A stretch of 64,000 bases of DNA from Flavobacterium endophyticum (GTDB taxonomy: Bacteria > Bacteroidota > Bacteroidia > Flavobacteriales > Flavobacteriaceae), in assembly GCF_003634455.1 (NCBI RefSeq), contig NZ_RBLC01000002.1:248001-312000 (forward strand). Reading direction: 5' to 3'. The notes under the pieces are model-generated. The model was not told where the DNA came from, made no database searches, and saw nothing but the letters and a program-made list of their open reading frames with translations. Of this stretch, positions 1 to 6,759 are shown piece by piece. How positions within the stretch are numbered: position 1 is the stretch's first letter; each line of letters begins with the position of its first letter. The position numbers were made by a program, and so were the translations under genes.

Positions 1-19
1 TACGACAACAAACTACCGG

Positions 20-250
20 TTCTCTATAGAAAATAGATCTTTCTGGATAGCACTTACTGCAACCCTACATAACATCAGTTGCGTTCTGCACAGCATTAGG
101 CAGGTTCTGTATAACATCGGTTAGGAGTCTGTATAGAAAAAGAAGACTTCTGTATTATATCACCCCCTGTTCTGCATAGCATCAGACAGTTTCTATATAA
201 CATCGTTCCTATTCTGTATTACATCAGTCAGGTTCTGCCGTAAAAAATGT
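20..250. repeat. Degenerate tandem array, 21-22 bp period, about 11 units
   Basis: Units resembling TTCTGTATAACATCAG plus about five variable bases begin near 20, 41, 62, 84, 105, 127, 148, 170, 191, 212 and 233, so the spacing is always 21 or 22 bp. Best-preserved units are at 84, 105, 170 and 212. The mix of 21 and 22 bp steps breaks any reading frame, which argues against a coding repeat. The period is two helical turns, so equivalent bases face one side of the helix. The array lies just beyond the 3' end of the HxlR-family gene, and the rest of 1-374 shows no gene. Function unknown; a protein-binding array or a decayed satellite are both possible. Confidence 0.75.
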
Positions 251-379
251 TTTCTATACAGCAATTATAAAATTCGTATCAGAAAAAACCTTATGCGATA
301 CAGCACCACTCGAATGTGATACACACCGCTACGGATGCAGGTCAGAACGGAACAGAAACAGACACGCATTTCACATGTA

Positions 380-748
380 CTACCCTATAGCAATCTTTTC
401 CAGTTCTAGCTGTCTGGTTTTTACAAAAGCAGCATTGGCAGTTCCCCACGCATCTATCTGGGCCAGCAGCGGAATAATAGTTTTTCCGAATGGCGTGACC
501 TCATATTCTGATTTTTTGGGATACACTTCTTCCGCACATTTTTCGACTACGCCGTACGATAGCAGTTCTGCCAGCTGCATTTCAATGACGCGTCGTGACG
601 CAATCCGAATGTCTTTTTGGATGTCGGTCGGTCGGGTGATGCCTCGGTTGATGGCATCGAGAATACAGAGCTTCCACTTGCCGCCGAATATCTTAAAGGC
701 AACACGGATGCCGCAGTCTAAATCTTCTTCAATCTTATTGATATACAT
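380..748 (-). CDS. HxlR-family winged-helix transcriptional regulator
   Basis: The 122-residue protein has the typical length and layout of HxlR/MarR-like regulators. It begins with a Cys-containing segment (DCGIRVAFKIFGGKW, from residue 11), then a helix-turn-helix with the family pattern GKWKLCILDAI...R..DIQKDI, and a winged segment ending in YEVTPFGK. Family members bind DNA as dimers and often respond to reactive small molecules or redox change through the N-terminal Cys. It is divergent from the DUF2306 membrane-protein gene at 906, with a 157 bp shared intergenic region, so it probably controls that gene and itself. The inducer cannot be told from sequence. Confidence 0.9.
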   Translation of the reverse strand: MYINKIEEDLDCGIRVAFKIFGGKWKLCILDAINRGITRPTDIQKDIRIASRRVIEMQLAELLSYGVVEKCAEEVYPKKSEYEVTPFGKTIIPLLAQIDAWGTANAAFVKTRQLELEKIAIG

Positions 749-859
749 CGTTCTTTTTTTACTGCAAAATACGCCAAATAAATCAAAAATCTGCGACGTC
801 CTGCCTACCGAATCTTTTTTCGGTTATTGCACAGGAGCTAGATTGTCAGGAATTTTGTA

Positions 860-870
860 CTGTAAAACAG
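860..870. promoter_or_regulatory. Candidate operator between HxlR-type regulator and DUF2306 gene
   Basis: CTGT and ACAG form a perfect inverted repeat around AAA, 36 bp upstream of the DUF2306 start codon. The surrounding CTGTAAAACAGCA resembles the core of the tandem array at 20-250 (CTGTATAACATCA). It is a plausible HxlR-family dimer site, based on position and symmetry only. Confidence 0.3.
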
Positions 871-905
871 CATTTAGTGTAACCCTTACGACATACGATA
901 GAATC

Positions 906-1535
906 ATGGCAACTACCAAGCTTTTAAAATTAGAAAAAACAGATCTCGGACCGTTATTTATATGGGTCCTTATTATCTTCTTGACCTGGCTCTTTATGCA
1001 CGGCGCCGATCACTTTCTTTTGCTGACACCCGAAGCGCTCGGAAAGTACTTTAAGCTGAAATGGGTGCTTATCGCCCACATCACGGCGGGCGGCGGCGCG
1101 CTTGTATTGGGATTCGTTCAGTTTTGGCCCAAGCTCCGAAACTTTAGCTGGAAACTGCACCGTATCATCGGGTTCTTATACCTGCTGGCGATTCTCTTGA
1201 GCAGCAGCTGCGCGGTCATCTTGGCGTTTACGACCGCTTATGAAGTAAACTGGGCGTATGCTTTTTCGCTGCAGGTTTGGGTAACCGTCTGGATAAGCGC
1301 TACGGCCATCGCCTATTATGCGATCATCAAAAGAAACGTCAACCTTCACAAAGAATGGATGGTCAGGAGCTATATCGTGACCCTTGCCTTTATCATTTCC
1401 GGATTGGCGATAAAAATACCGTATGTGCAGAACCTGGGCACCTTTGCAGACATTTCGCCTTCGTTTTTTTGGATGGGATGGTCGGTACCTCTGTACGTCT
1501 ACCAGATCGTGCTAAGCAGCAAAAAGAAGAAATAA
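906..1535 (+). CDS. DUF2306 family integral membrane protein
   Basis: The protein has 209 residues from the ATG at 906. The open frame extends upstream to 375, but that part runs antisense through the regulator gene and has no membrane or family similarity. About six hydrophobic helices are visible, roughly at residues 16-33, 52-72, 86-106, 116-140, 153-168 and 185-202. Histidines near helix ends (KLHRIIGF and NLHKEWMVRSY) are typical of DUF2306 and cytochrome-b561-like four-helix proteins. The biochemical role of DUF2306 is not known. It is divergent from the HxlR-family gene and probably under its control. A hairpin terminator follows at 1558. Confidence 0.85.
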   Translation: MATTKLLKLEKTDLGPLFIWVLIIFLTWLFMHGADHFLLLTPEALGKYFKLKWVLIAHITAGGGALVLGFVQFWPKLRNFSWKLHRIIGFLYLLAILLSSSCAVILAFTTAYEVNWAYAFSLQVWVTVWISATAIAYYAIIKRNVNLHKEWMVRSYIVTLAFIISGLAIKIPYVQNLGTFADISPSFFWMGWSVPLYVYQIVLSSKKKK

Positions 1536-1557
1536 GCAGTTCCGTACAGCAAAAAAT

Positions 1558-1583
1558 AAAGAGGCCCAGTGCCTCTTTTCTTT
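1558..1583 (+). terminator. Intrinsic terminator after DUF2306 gene
   Basis: AAAGAGGC and GCCTCTTT form an 8 bp stem around a CCAGT loop, followed by a T-rich stretch. Confidence 0.8.
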
Positions 1584-1710
1584 TGTCTCCTTCTTCCTGT
1601 TGAATCAAATATTTCTTACTAAAAACAAAATTGTTGGATAAAAAAATTTACCTTTAGCACTCCTAGACAACCGTCTTGACCTATTGCACCACCATTAAAA
1701 CTTAACGATC

Positions 1711-2175
1711 ATGAATGCTTCAACTTCAGGAAATTCTAGAAAACAGACTCCCCTAGAACCCTTACAGATTTCTCAAATCAATTTTGAAAGCCTTGCTATA
1801 ATAGGCATCACTAAGCCTTCTGAGCTTCTGACTCCGTTGGTATCTTCTGAGACTGAATTTAATAACAGCGGTGCGGTACGCCTTACTATCCGTATCGCGA
1901 TTTTCATCCCTAAAACGCTATTGGGAAAAGCGCCTATCGAGCTGTACCAAGATTCAAATACAGAAGAAGCGAACGAACTCAAGCTGGTCGTAAAATACGA
2001 CAGCGCCGAAGAAGAACCGAAAGAATACCATGCATGGTATGTCAGCTATACCCATGACATCAAGGAAGGCGAAGAAGAAATAAAACAGATCCGGACCGTT
2101 GTCGAGAATCTCCATTTTAAAGATGCCAATCCAAAAACGTCCAGAGGTACTGTAACTCACGTATTGCAAAGCTAA
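1711..2175 (+). CDS. Hypothetical protein, 154 residues
   Basis: I do not recognise this gene. The predicted soluble protein has a Ser/Thr-rich start, a central hydrophobic beta-like stretch (VRLTIRIAIFIPKTLLGKAPIELYQ, around residues 56-80; given in part, positions approximate) and a strongly acidic second half with EEEPKEY and KEGEEEIKQ. There is no signal peptide or membrane segment. Codon use is coherent through the frame and the gene occupies its own slot between a terminator and the histidine-kinase gene, which supports it being real. Whether it belongs functionally with the downstream kinase or the repeat-protein cluster cannot be decided. Confidence 0.65.
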   Translation: MNASTSGNSRKQTPLEPLQISQINFESLAIIGITKPSELLTPLVSSETEFNNSGAVRLTIRIAIFIPKTLLGKAPIELYQDSNTEEANELKLVVKYDSAEEEPKEYHAWYVSYTHDIKEGEEEIKQIRTVVENLHFKDANPKTSRGTVTHVLQS

Positions 2176-2183
2176 AGAACACA

Positions 2184-2210
2184 GATAAAACGTCTGCAGA
2201 TGTTTTTATC
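2184..2210 (+). terminator. Hairpin between hypothetical gene and histidine-kinase gene
   Basis: GATAAAA pairs with TTTTTATC around CGTCTGCAGATG, which is itself nearly palindromic. The 3' arm is T-rich but no long T-run follows, so it may be a weak terminator. Confidence 0.4.
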
Positions 2211-2228
2211 GCCAACAGCAACACCCCA

Positions 2229-3965
2229 ATGGTATCCAGAATTAAATTTGCCGCTTTTTCGCTCTTCTTTTTTCTTGCTTTTCCTCTTTTCGCGCAAGAA
2301 GCGCCCAACAGCGCCCTAGATTCGGCCATTAAGAAAAAGGCGCTTGACCATAAGAACAAGACTTCTTTTTATAAGGCGCAGGCTTTTTTCTTAGAGAAAA
2401 ACTGGGATTCTACTTTGGTGTATTCCATGAAACAGCTGGCCGCAGAAAAGAATCCAGAGATTATCGATTATTGCCATTATTTCAGGGCTTTCAGCTTTAA
2501 AAGCAAGCGGCTGCTGCAGGAAGCACGCAAAGAATTCGCCCAAATTTCCAAAAACTTTCAATTTTATTATAAGGTCAGGCTCTATCTGGGCGAGATTGCT
2601 CTGGAAGAAAATGACTATGAAGGCGCCGTACGCTATTTTAAGGAAATCGAAAAGCTTCCCGAAACGGGAACGTATGATTTCAAACGGGGCGTGGTCTATC
2701 ATAACCTCGGACTCTGCTACCTGCACCTGAAAAAGTTCGAAGAAGCCGATGCGTATCTGTCAAAAGGCTTCAAGGTACTGCAGGCCGAAAAAGATACGGT
2801 ATCGCTTATCGGGTCGTATATGAACATTGCCAACCTGTATTATGAGCAGTATAAAGACGACCTGGCTATTCCGTATTTTGAAAAGGCGTATCACTTGTCC
2901 AAGAAGATAAAGGACGTGGAACTAAAGCAGAACACGGCGCTCAATATGGCCGTGGTAGCAGAAAACAGCAAAAACTTTCCGCAGGCCTTGGTCTACCGGA
3001 AAGAGTATGAAAGCTGGCGAGATTCGCTGAACGACCAGAACAAAGTATGGGCGATAGCCGAATTGGAAAAGAAATTTACCGTGAGGCAAAAGGAAAAGGA
3101 AATCAACATATTGGAAGCCGAGAACAAGCTGAAGATTGCGGAAAGAAACGGATTTTTCTATTCATCGGTACTGCTGCTCGTGCTGTTTGGCACGGGGATT
3201 TACTTCTACAGGCAGAAAATCAAAAGCAGCAAGATCATTCTTTCGCAGAAAATGAAGTTGGACGAGCTGAATGCGGCAAAAGACCAGCTTTTCTCTATTG
3301 TCAGCCATGACCTTCGCTCGTCGGTAAACGCATTGAAGACCAGCAATGCAAAGCTGCTGGAAAGCCTTGAAAACAAAAACTTCTCAGAACTCGATACCCT
3401 GCTGCAAAACAACAGCGCCATTGCCAACGGCTCGTATAACTTGCTGGACAATCTGCTGCATTGGGCACTGTTGCAGACCAAACAATTGTATTTCCATACG
3501 GAATCGGTACATTTGTTTTCGATCGTGCAGCAGATGGAATTGAATTACAGGCCGCTGATGCAGGACAAAGGCATCCGATTTGAAAATCTGGTCCCGAAAG
3601 GGCTGTATGCGCAGGCCGATCTGAATTCGCTAAAAATAATCCTGAGGAACTTGATGGATAACGCGATCAAGTTCTCGAATGAAAACGGACAGATTGTTAT
3701 TCATGGCAGTGCTTCGGAAGCGTATTGTATCTTGACCGTAGAAGATTTTGGTTTGGGGATGAGTCCAGAAATACAGCAGGAATTGCTTGACGACAGCAGA
3801 CTGGTTGCTAAAAAGGGCCACACGGAAAAAATTGGTACCGGACTCGGAATGCAATTGTGCAAATCGATGGTACAGAAAAACGGCGGGAAACTGCGGATTG
3901 AAAGCATCGAAAATCAAGGAACCAAAATAAGTATCGAATTGTTAAAGACCCAAAGAAATGAATAA
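2229..3965 (+). CDS. TPR-containing sensor histidine kinase
   Basis: The 578-residue protein starts with a signal peptide ending near FAQEAP (about residue 22). A periplasmic region of TPR helices (about 40-280) carries motifs such as YHNLGLCYLHLKKFEEAD and NIANLYYEQYKDDLAIPYF. A coiled segment and one transmembrane helix (about 309-328) lead to the cytoplasmic kinase: H-box FSIVSHDLRSS with phospho-acceptor His360, N-box NLMDNAIKFSN, G1 VEDFGLGM and G2 GTGLGMQLCKSMV. All catalytic motifs are present. The gene overlaps the LytTR regulator gene by 8 bp, so the two should form one system. It lies upstream of the repeat-protein/LanC cluster, so control of that cluster is plausible but unproven. 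Confidence 0.92.
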   Translation: MVSRIKFAAFSLFFFLAFPLFAQEAPNSALDSAIKKKALDHKNKTSFYKAQAFFLEKNWDSTLVYSMKQLAAEKNPEIIDYCHYFRAFSFKSKRLLQEARKEFAQISKNFQFYYKVRLYLGEIALEENDYEGAVRYFKEIEKLPETGTYDFKRGVVYHNLGLCYLHLKKFEEADAYLSKGFKVLQAEKDTVSLIGSYMNIANLYYEQYKDDLAIPYFEKAYHLSKKIKDVELKQNTALNMAVVAENSKNFPQALVYRKEYESWRDSLNDQNKVWAIAELEKKFTVRQKEKEINILEAENKLKIAERNGFFYSSVLLLVLFGTGIYFYRQKIKSSKIILSQKMKLDELNAAKDQLFSIVSHDLRSSVNALKTSNAKLLESLENKNFSELDTLLQNNSAIANGSYNLLDNLLHWALLQTKQLYFHTESVHLFSIVQQMELNYRPLMQDKGIRFENLVPKGLYAQADLNSLKIILRNLMDNAIKFSNENGQIVIHGSASEAYCILTVEDFGLGMSPEIQQELLDDSRLVAKKGHTEKIGTGLGMQLCKSMVQKNGGKLRIESIENQGTKISIELLKTQRNE

Positions 3966-4704
3966 GGTAAGCGTGCTGATTATTGAGGATACTCCGGCAG
4001 AAAGCGAGGCGCTCGTAAAAGTACTTACGGAAAATAACTATGCTATTGCCGGCGTTGCGACTACGTTTAGCGAAGCCTTGGCGTTGTTTTATAAGGAAAC
4101 GGTCGACATCGTGATTATTGACGTCTTCTTGAACGGCTCGCCCGACGGGATTACTTTTGCGGAAACCATCAGCATTACTCCCGATATCTCCCGGCCTTTT
4201 GTTTTCTTGACGAGTTCTAACGACCGACAGGTTTTTGAGAGAGCCAAGCTTACCCGTCCGTTCAGCTTCTTGCTCAAGCCTTTCAACGAGCTGGAAATCT
4301 TATATGCGGTTGAAATGGCGGTCGAAAAGTTTTATGAGCAGACCAATGTATTCCTTAGCGAAGACCAGGATACGGTGCTGAGCGTCGATTCGCTGTTCAT
4401 CAAAAAGAAGAATTCCCTCAAGAAAGTGCTAATTGACGATATCGTTTATATTGAAGTGGAAGAACGGTACTGCAACATCATCACGGAGCATGAAAAGTTC
4501 GTCATCATGATTTCGCTGACCAAGATCAGCGAGCTTTTGGAAAAGAACAAATTTGTCAAGACCCACCGGAATTATATCGTGAACGCGAGCAAGATCGAAG
4601 AAATCGTGCTGCACGACAATCTCGTCATCTTAAAAGGCAACCACAAGGTCACCCTGGGCGAAAAGCACAAAGATTTTATCAAGAAATTGAACATATTAAA
4701 ATAA
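3958..4704 (+). CDS. LytTR-family response regulator
   Basis: The 248-residue protein has an N-terminal receiver domain with acidic pocket Glu10/Asp11, phospho-acceptor Asp55 (IIDVFL), Thr85 and Lys107 (LLKPF). A C-terminal LytTR DNA-binding domain (about 145-248) carries DIVYIEVEERYCNI and FVKTHRNYIVN. LytTR proteins bind direct repeats spaced about two helical turns apart. It is translationally coupled to the TPR kinase gene by an 8 bp overlap and followed by a terminator. A matching direct repeat lies about 90 bp past the stop codon (4794-4825), upstream of the repeat-protein gene, which suggests but does not prove that gene as a target. Confidence 0.93.
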   Translation: MNKVSVLIIEDTPAESEALVKVLTENNYAIAGVATTFSEALALFYKETVDIVIIDVFLNGSPDGITFAETISITPDISRPFVFLTSSNDRQVFERAKLTRPFSFLLKPFNELEILYAVEMAVEKFYEQTNVFLSEDQDTVLSVDSLFIKKKNSLKKVLIDDIVYIEVEERYCNIITEHEKFVIMISLTKISELLEKNKFVKTHRNYIVNASKIEEIVLHDNLVILKGNHKVTLGEKHKDFIKKLNILK

Positions 4705-4726
4705 GGCGCTGCCTTCTTCTCTACTG

Positions 4727-4757
4727 ACTCTTTCATTACCATGAAAGAGTTTTTTTA
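4727..4757 (+). terminator. Intrinsic terminator after LytTR regulator gene
   Basis: ACTCTTTCAT and ATGAAAGAGT form a perfect 10 bp stem with loop TACC, followed by seven T residues. Confidence 0.9.
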
Positions 4758-4793
4758 TTCCTGCTATTTTCATGCATGGTTTTTTGTTTGCCC

Positions 4794-4825
4794 ATGTCAA
4801 TTTTTTTCGGACTCGTGTCATTTCT
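4794..4825. promoter_or_regulatory. Candidate LytTR direct-repeat site upstream of the repeat protein
   Basis: ATGTCAATTT and GTGTCATTTC are imperfect direct repeats whose TGTCA cores start at 4795 and 4816, exactly 21 bp apart. LytTR proteins such as AgrA recognise paired repeats at about this spacing. The site is about 200 bp upstream of the start codon at 5019. No convincing TAnnTTTG box was found in 4826-5018. Confidence 0.35.
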
Positions 4826-5018
4826 TCCCAAAAGGCCTGCCTAGCCCAGTAATTTTAGTTCAGAATACAAAAGAAAGCTAGCATCATTTGTTTCTGGGCT
4901 TATTTAAAGATCCCCCTTCCTATCAACCTACATGTGTTTACATGATTTACTCCACCGATATAGGACTTTATTTAGGTAAGCCATCATTGCACAGGGCGGA
5001 AGCCGAAAAACCCTAAAA

Positions 5019-6695
5019 ATGAGTAGGCAACCAATAAACTATAACATGGCAAAATTAGCAAACGTAGAAGAAGGTGCCGTATACGAAGGATACGACAACT
5101 TATTCGCATCAGAATGGTGTACGCCATCCTTTTTAGGGTGTAGCGTATGTGTAGCGGCCAGCGCCGTTAAAGGTCAGGTAACGCTGACTATCGGTTTAAA
5201 GACTCCTTTTGGAAATGTAAGCAAAAGCTTCAGCTTCAACACAAACGTAAGCTATACGTGGCAGCCTTTTAGCAGATTCAAAATTACTGTGAGCATCACT
5301 AACTTTAACGAAGCTGGTGGTGTTTTTAGTTTTGACCTAGGGCTAAATCCATGTATCGATGTTCCTTTTGTAGGATGGAAATGCTTCAACTACACCCATC
5401 ACTTTAGCGTGCCGTTGGCGCTTAATGGCATCGAGAACAATATCGACGATACGCAGTTTGCAAGCATCATAGCATTGCATGCCGGAAATGCGTTCGATTC
5501 TTCTTGCGGTTGTGATGATAAAGGGTCTTCTTTATTGCAAGGCGACATCTACAACAACTTCTTAAGAAGCCAAGGAGCAGCAGGTTTCCCTACTATTCCA
5601 ATCACGCAGTGCTTGCCGATTCCTACAGTGCAGTGTATCCCTACGATTACCTCTTGCGTAACAGGGATTTCGCCAATCTGCAGCGCACAGCAAGACACTA
5701 GCAACTTAGGAGCCGGATTCCCGACAATTCCAATCACGCAATGTCTGCCGATTCCTACTGTTCAGTGTATCCCTACGGTTACGTCTTGCGTAACAGGGAT
5801 TTCGCCAATCTGCAGCGCTCAGCAAGAGGCTAACGTTGGTGCTGGATTTCCGACAATTCCAATTACACAGTGTTTTCCGATTCCTACTGTAAAATGTATC
5901 CCAACCGTTACATCTTGCGTGACAGGAGTATCGCCTATCTGTCTTGCGCAGCAAGATGCTAACGCAGGCGCTGGATTTCCGACAATTCCGATTACGCAGT
6001 GTCTTCCGATTCCTACTGTAAAATGTATCCCAACCGTTACCTCTTGCGTAACAGGGATATCTCCTATCTGTCTTGCACAGCAAGAAGGTAACGTAGGCGC
6101 TGGATTTCCGACAATTCCGATCACGCAGTGTCTTCCGATTCCTACTGTAAAATGTATCCCAACCATTACATCTTGCGTAACAGGAATATCGCCTATCTGT
6201 CTTGCGCAGCAAGGAGGTAATAATGTAGGCGCTGGATTTCCGACAATTCCGGTAACACAGTGTTTTCCAATTCCTACTGTAAAATGTATCCCAACCGTTA
6301 CATCTTGCATCACAGGAATATCGCCTATCTGTAGCGCACAGCAAGGAGGAAACAACTTAGGAGCTGGTATCATCCCTACGGAAACACCATTCCTATGTCC
6401 TCCAACATTGCCAGTATCATGTGCTCCAACGTTGCCGACATCTTGTTTTCCGACATTGACACCAACTTGTTTCCCACGTCCTACCCAGCCTGTTCTATGT
6501 CCTCCGACAGCTACAGGTCCGTGCAACACAAGCCCAGTGATCTGTCGTTATACAAACCAAGGCGGTTCTGAAGGCGTAAATGCAGCAGCGGTTCCGACCT
6601 TGCCTGTAGACCAATGTGTACCTACGGTATCTTGTATTCCAACTATATCTTGTATTCCAACTGTTTCTTGTACAGGAATACCATTTATCTGTTAA
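5019..6695 (+). CDS. Cys/Thr/Pro-rich repeat protein, putative giant lanthipeptide-type substrate
   Basis: I know no named family for this 558-residue protein. Residues 1-185 look like a beta-rich domain (for example VTLTIGLKTPFGN, FKITVSITNF) with seven Cys and no signal peptide. Residues 189-447 hold six repeats of 43-44 residues, each with four Cys in a CX7CX6CX7C pattern inside motifs ITQC, TVKC/TVQC, TSC and SPIC. The tail (451-558) has twelve more Cys after Thr/Ser (PVSC, PTSC, TPTC, TVSC). Nearly every repeat or tail Cys has Thr or Ser one to four residues before it, as expected for (methyl)lanthionine partners. The next genes encode APH-like, HopA1 and LanC proteins, so I infer it is their substrate, with the N-domain acting as leader. 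A disulfide-rich structural protein is the alternative. A second in-frame ATG is at 5046. Confidence 0.85.
   Translation: MSRQPINYNMAKLANVEEGAVYEGYDNLFASEWCTPSFLGCSVCVAASAVKGQVTLTIGLKTPFGNVSKSFSFNTNVSYTWQPFSRFKITVSITNFNEAGGVFSFDLGLNPCIDVPFVGWKCFNYTHHFSVPLALNGIENNIDDTQFASIIALHAGNAFDSSCGCDDKGSSLLQGDIYNNFLRSQGAAGFPTIPITQCLPIPTVQCIPTITSCVTGISPICSAQQDTSNLGAGFPTIPITQCLPIPTVQCIPTVTSCVTGISPICSAQQEANVGAGFPTIPITQCFPIPTVKCIPTVTSCVTGVSPICLAQQDANAGAGFPTIPITQCLPIPTVKCIPTVTSCVTGISPICLAQQEGNVGAGFPTIPITQCLPIPTVKCIPTITSCVTGISPICLAQQGGNNVGAGFPTIPVTQCFPIPTVKCIPTVTSCITGISPICSAQQGGNNLGAGIIPTETPFLCPPTLPVSCAPTLPTSCFPTLTPTCFPRPTQPVLCPPTATGPCNTSPVICRYTNQGGSEGVNAAAVPTLPVDQCVPTVSCIPTISCIPTVSCTGIPFIC
5583..6361 (+). repeat. 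Six in-frame coding repeats of 129-132 bp
   Basis: Units start at about 5583, 5715, 5844, 5973, 6102 and 6234, each opening with codons for GFPTIP. Units 3-6 are close to identical at DNA level, while units 1 and 2 share TVQC and differ more. This points to recent duplication, so copy number may vary between strains. The 3-bp length differences stay in frame in the linker after AQQ. Confidence 0.93.
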
Positions 6696-6711
6696 GAATG
6701 TTCTTTTTTAT

Positions 6712-6738
6712 AGCCCGCAAGCGTAAATCTTGCGGGTT
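6712..6738 (+). terminator. Hairpin between repeat-protein gene and modification-enzyme genes
   Basis: AGCCCGCAAG pairs with CTTGCGGGTT (10 bp with one G-T pair) around loop CGTAAAT, in the 64 bp gap before the kinase gene. Only a short, broken T-run follows. It may be a partial terminator or an mRNA-end stabiliser giving more substrate than enzyme, as in many lanthipeptide operons. Confidence 0.7.
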
Positions 6739-6759
6739 ATTCTTATCAACCCTTAAAAA

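Noticed and set aside
20..250. 21-22 bp array considered as CRISPR or coding repeat
   Set aside because: There are no unique spacers between conserved repeats, and mixed 21/22 bp steps break the reading frame.
375..905. Upstream extension of the DUF2306 frame to 375
   Set aside because: It runs antisense through the HxlR-family gene and lacks family-like sequence; the ATG at 906 begins the recognised protein.
5583..6361. Repeats considered as a CRISPR array
   Set aside because: Units are 129-132 bp, in frame and contiguous, without short repeats alternating with unique spacers.
5706..6529. Long minus-strand open frames of 212 and 236 codons opposite the repeat protein
   Set aside because: They mirror the six DNA repeats and show no protein-like features; the plus frame has a folded N-domain, coherent neighbours and Cys patterning.
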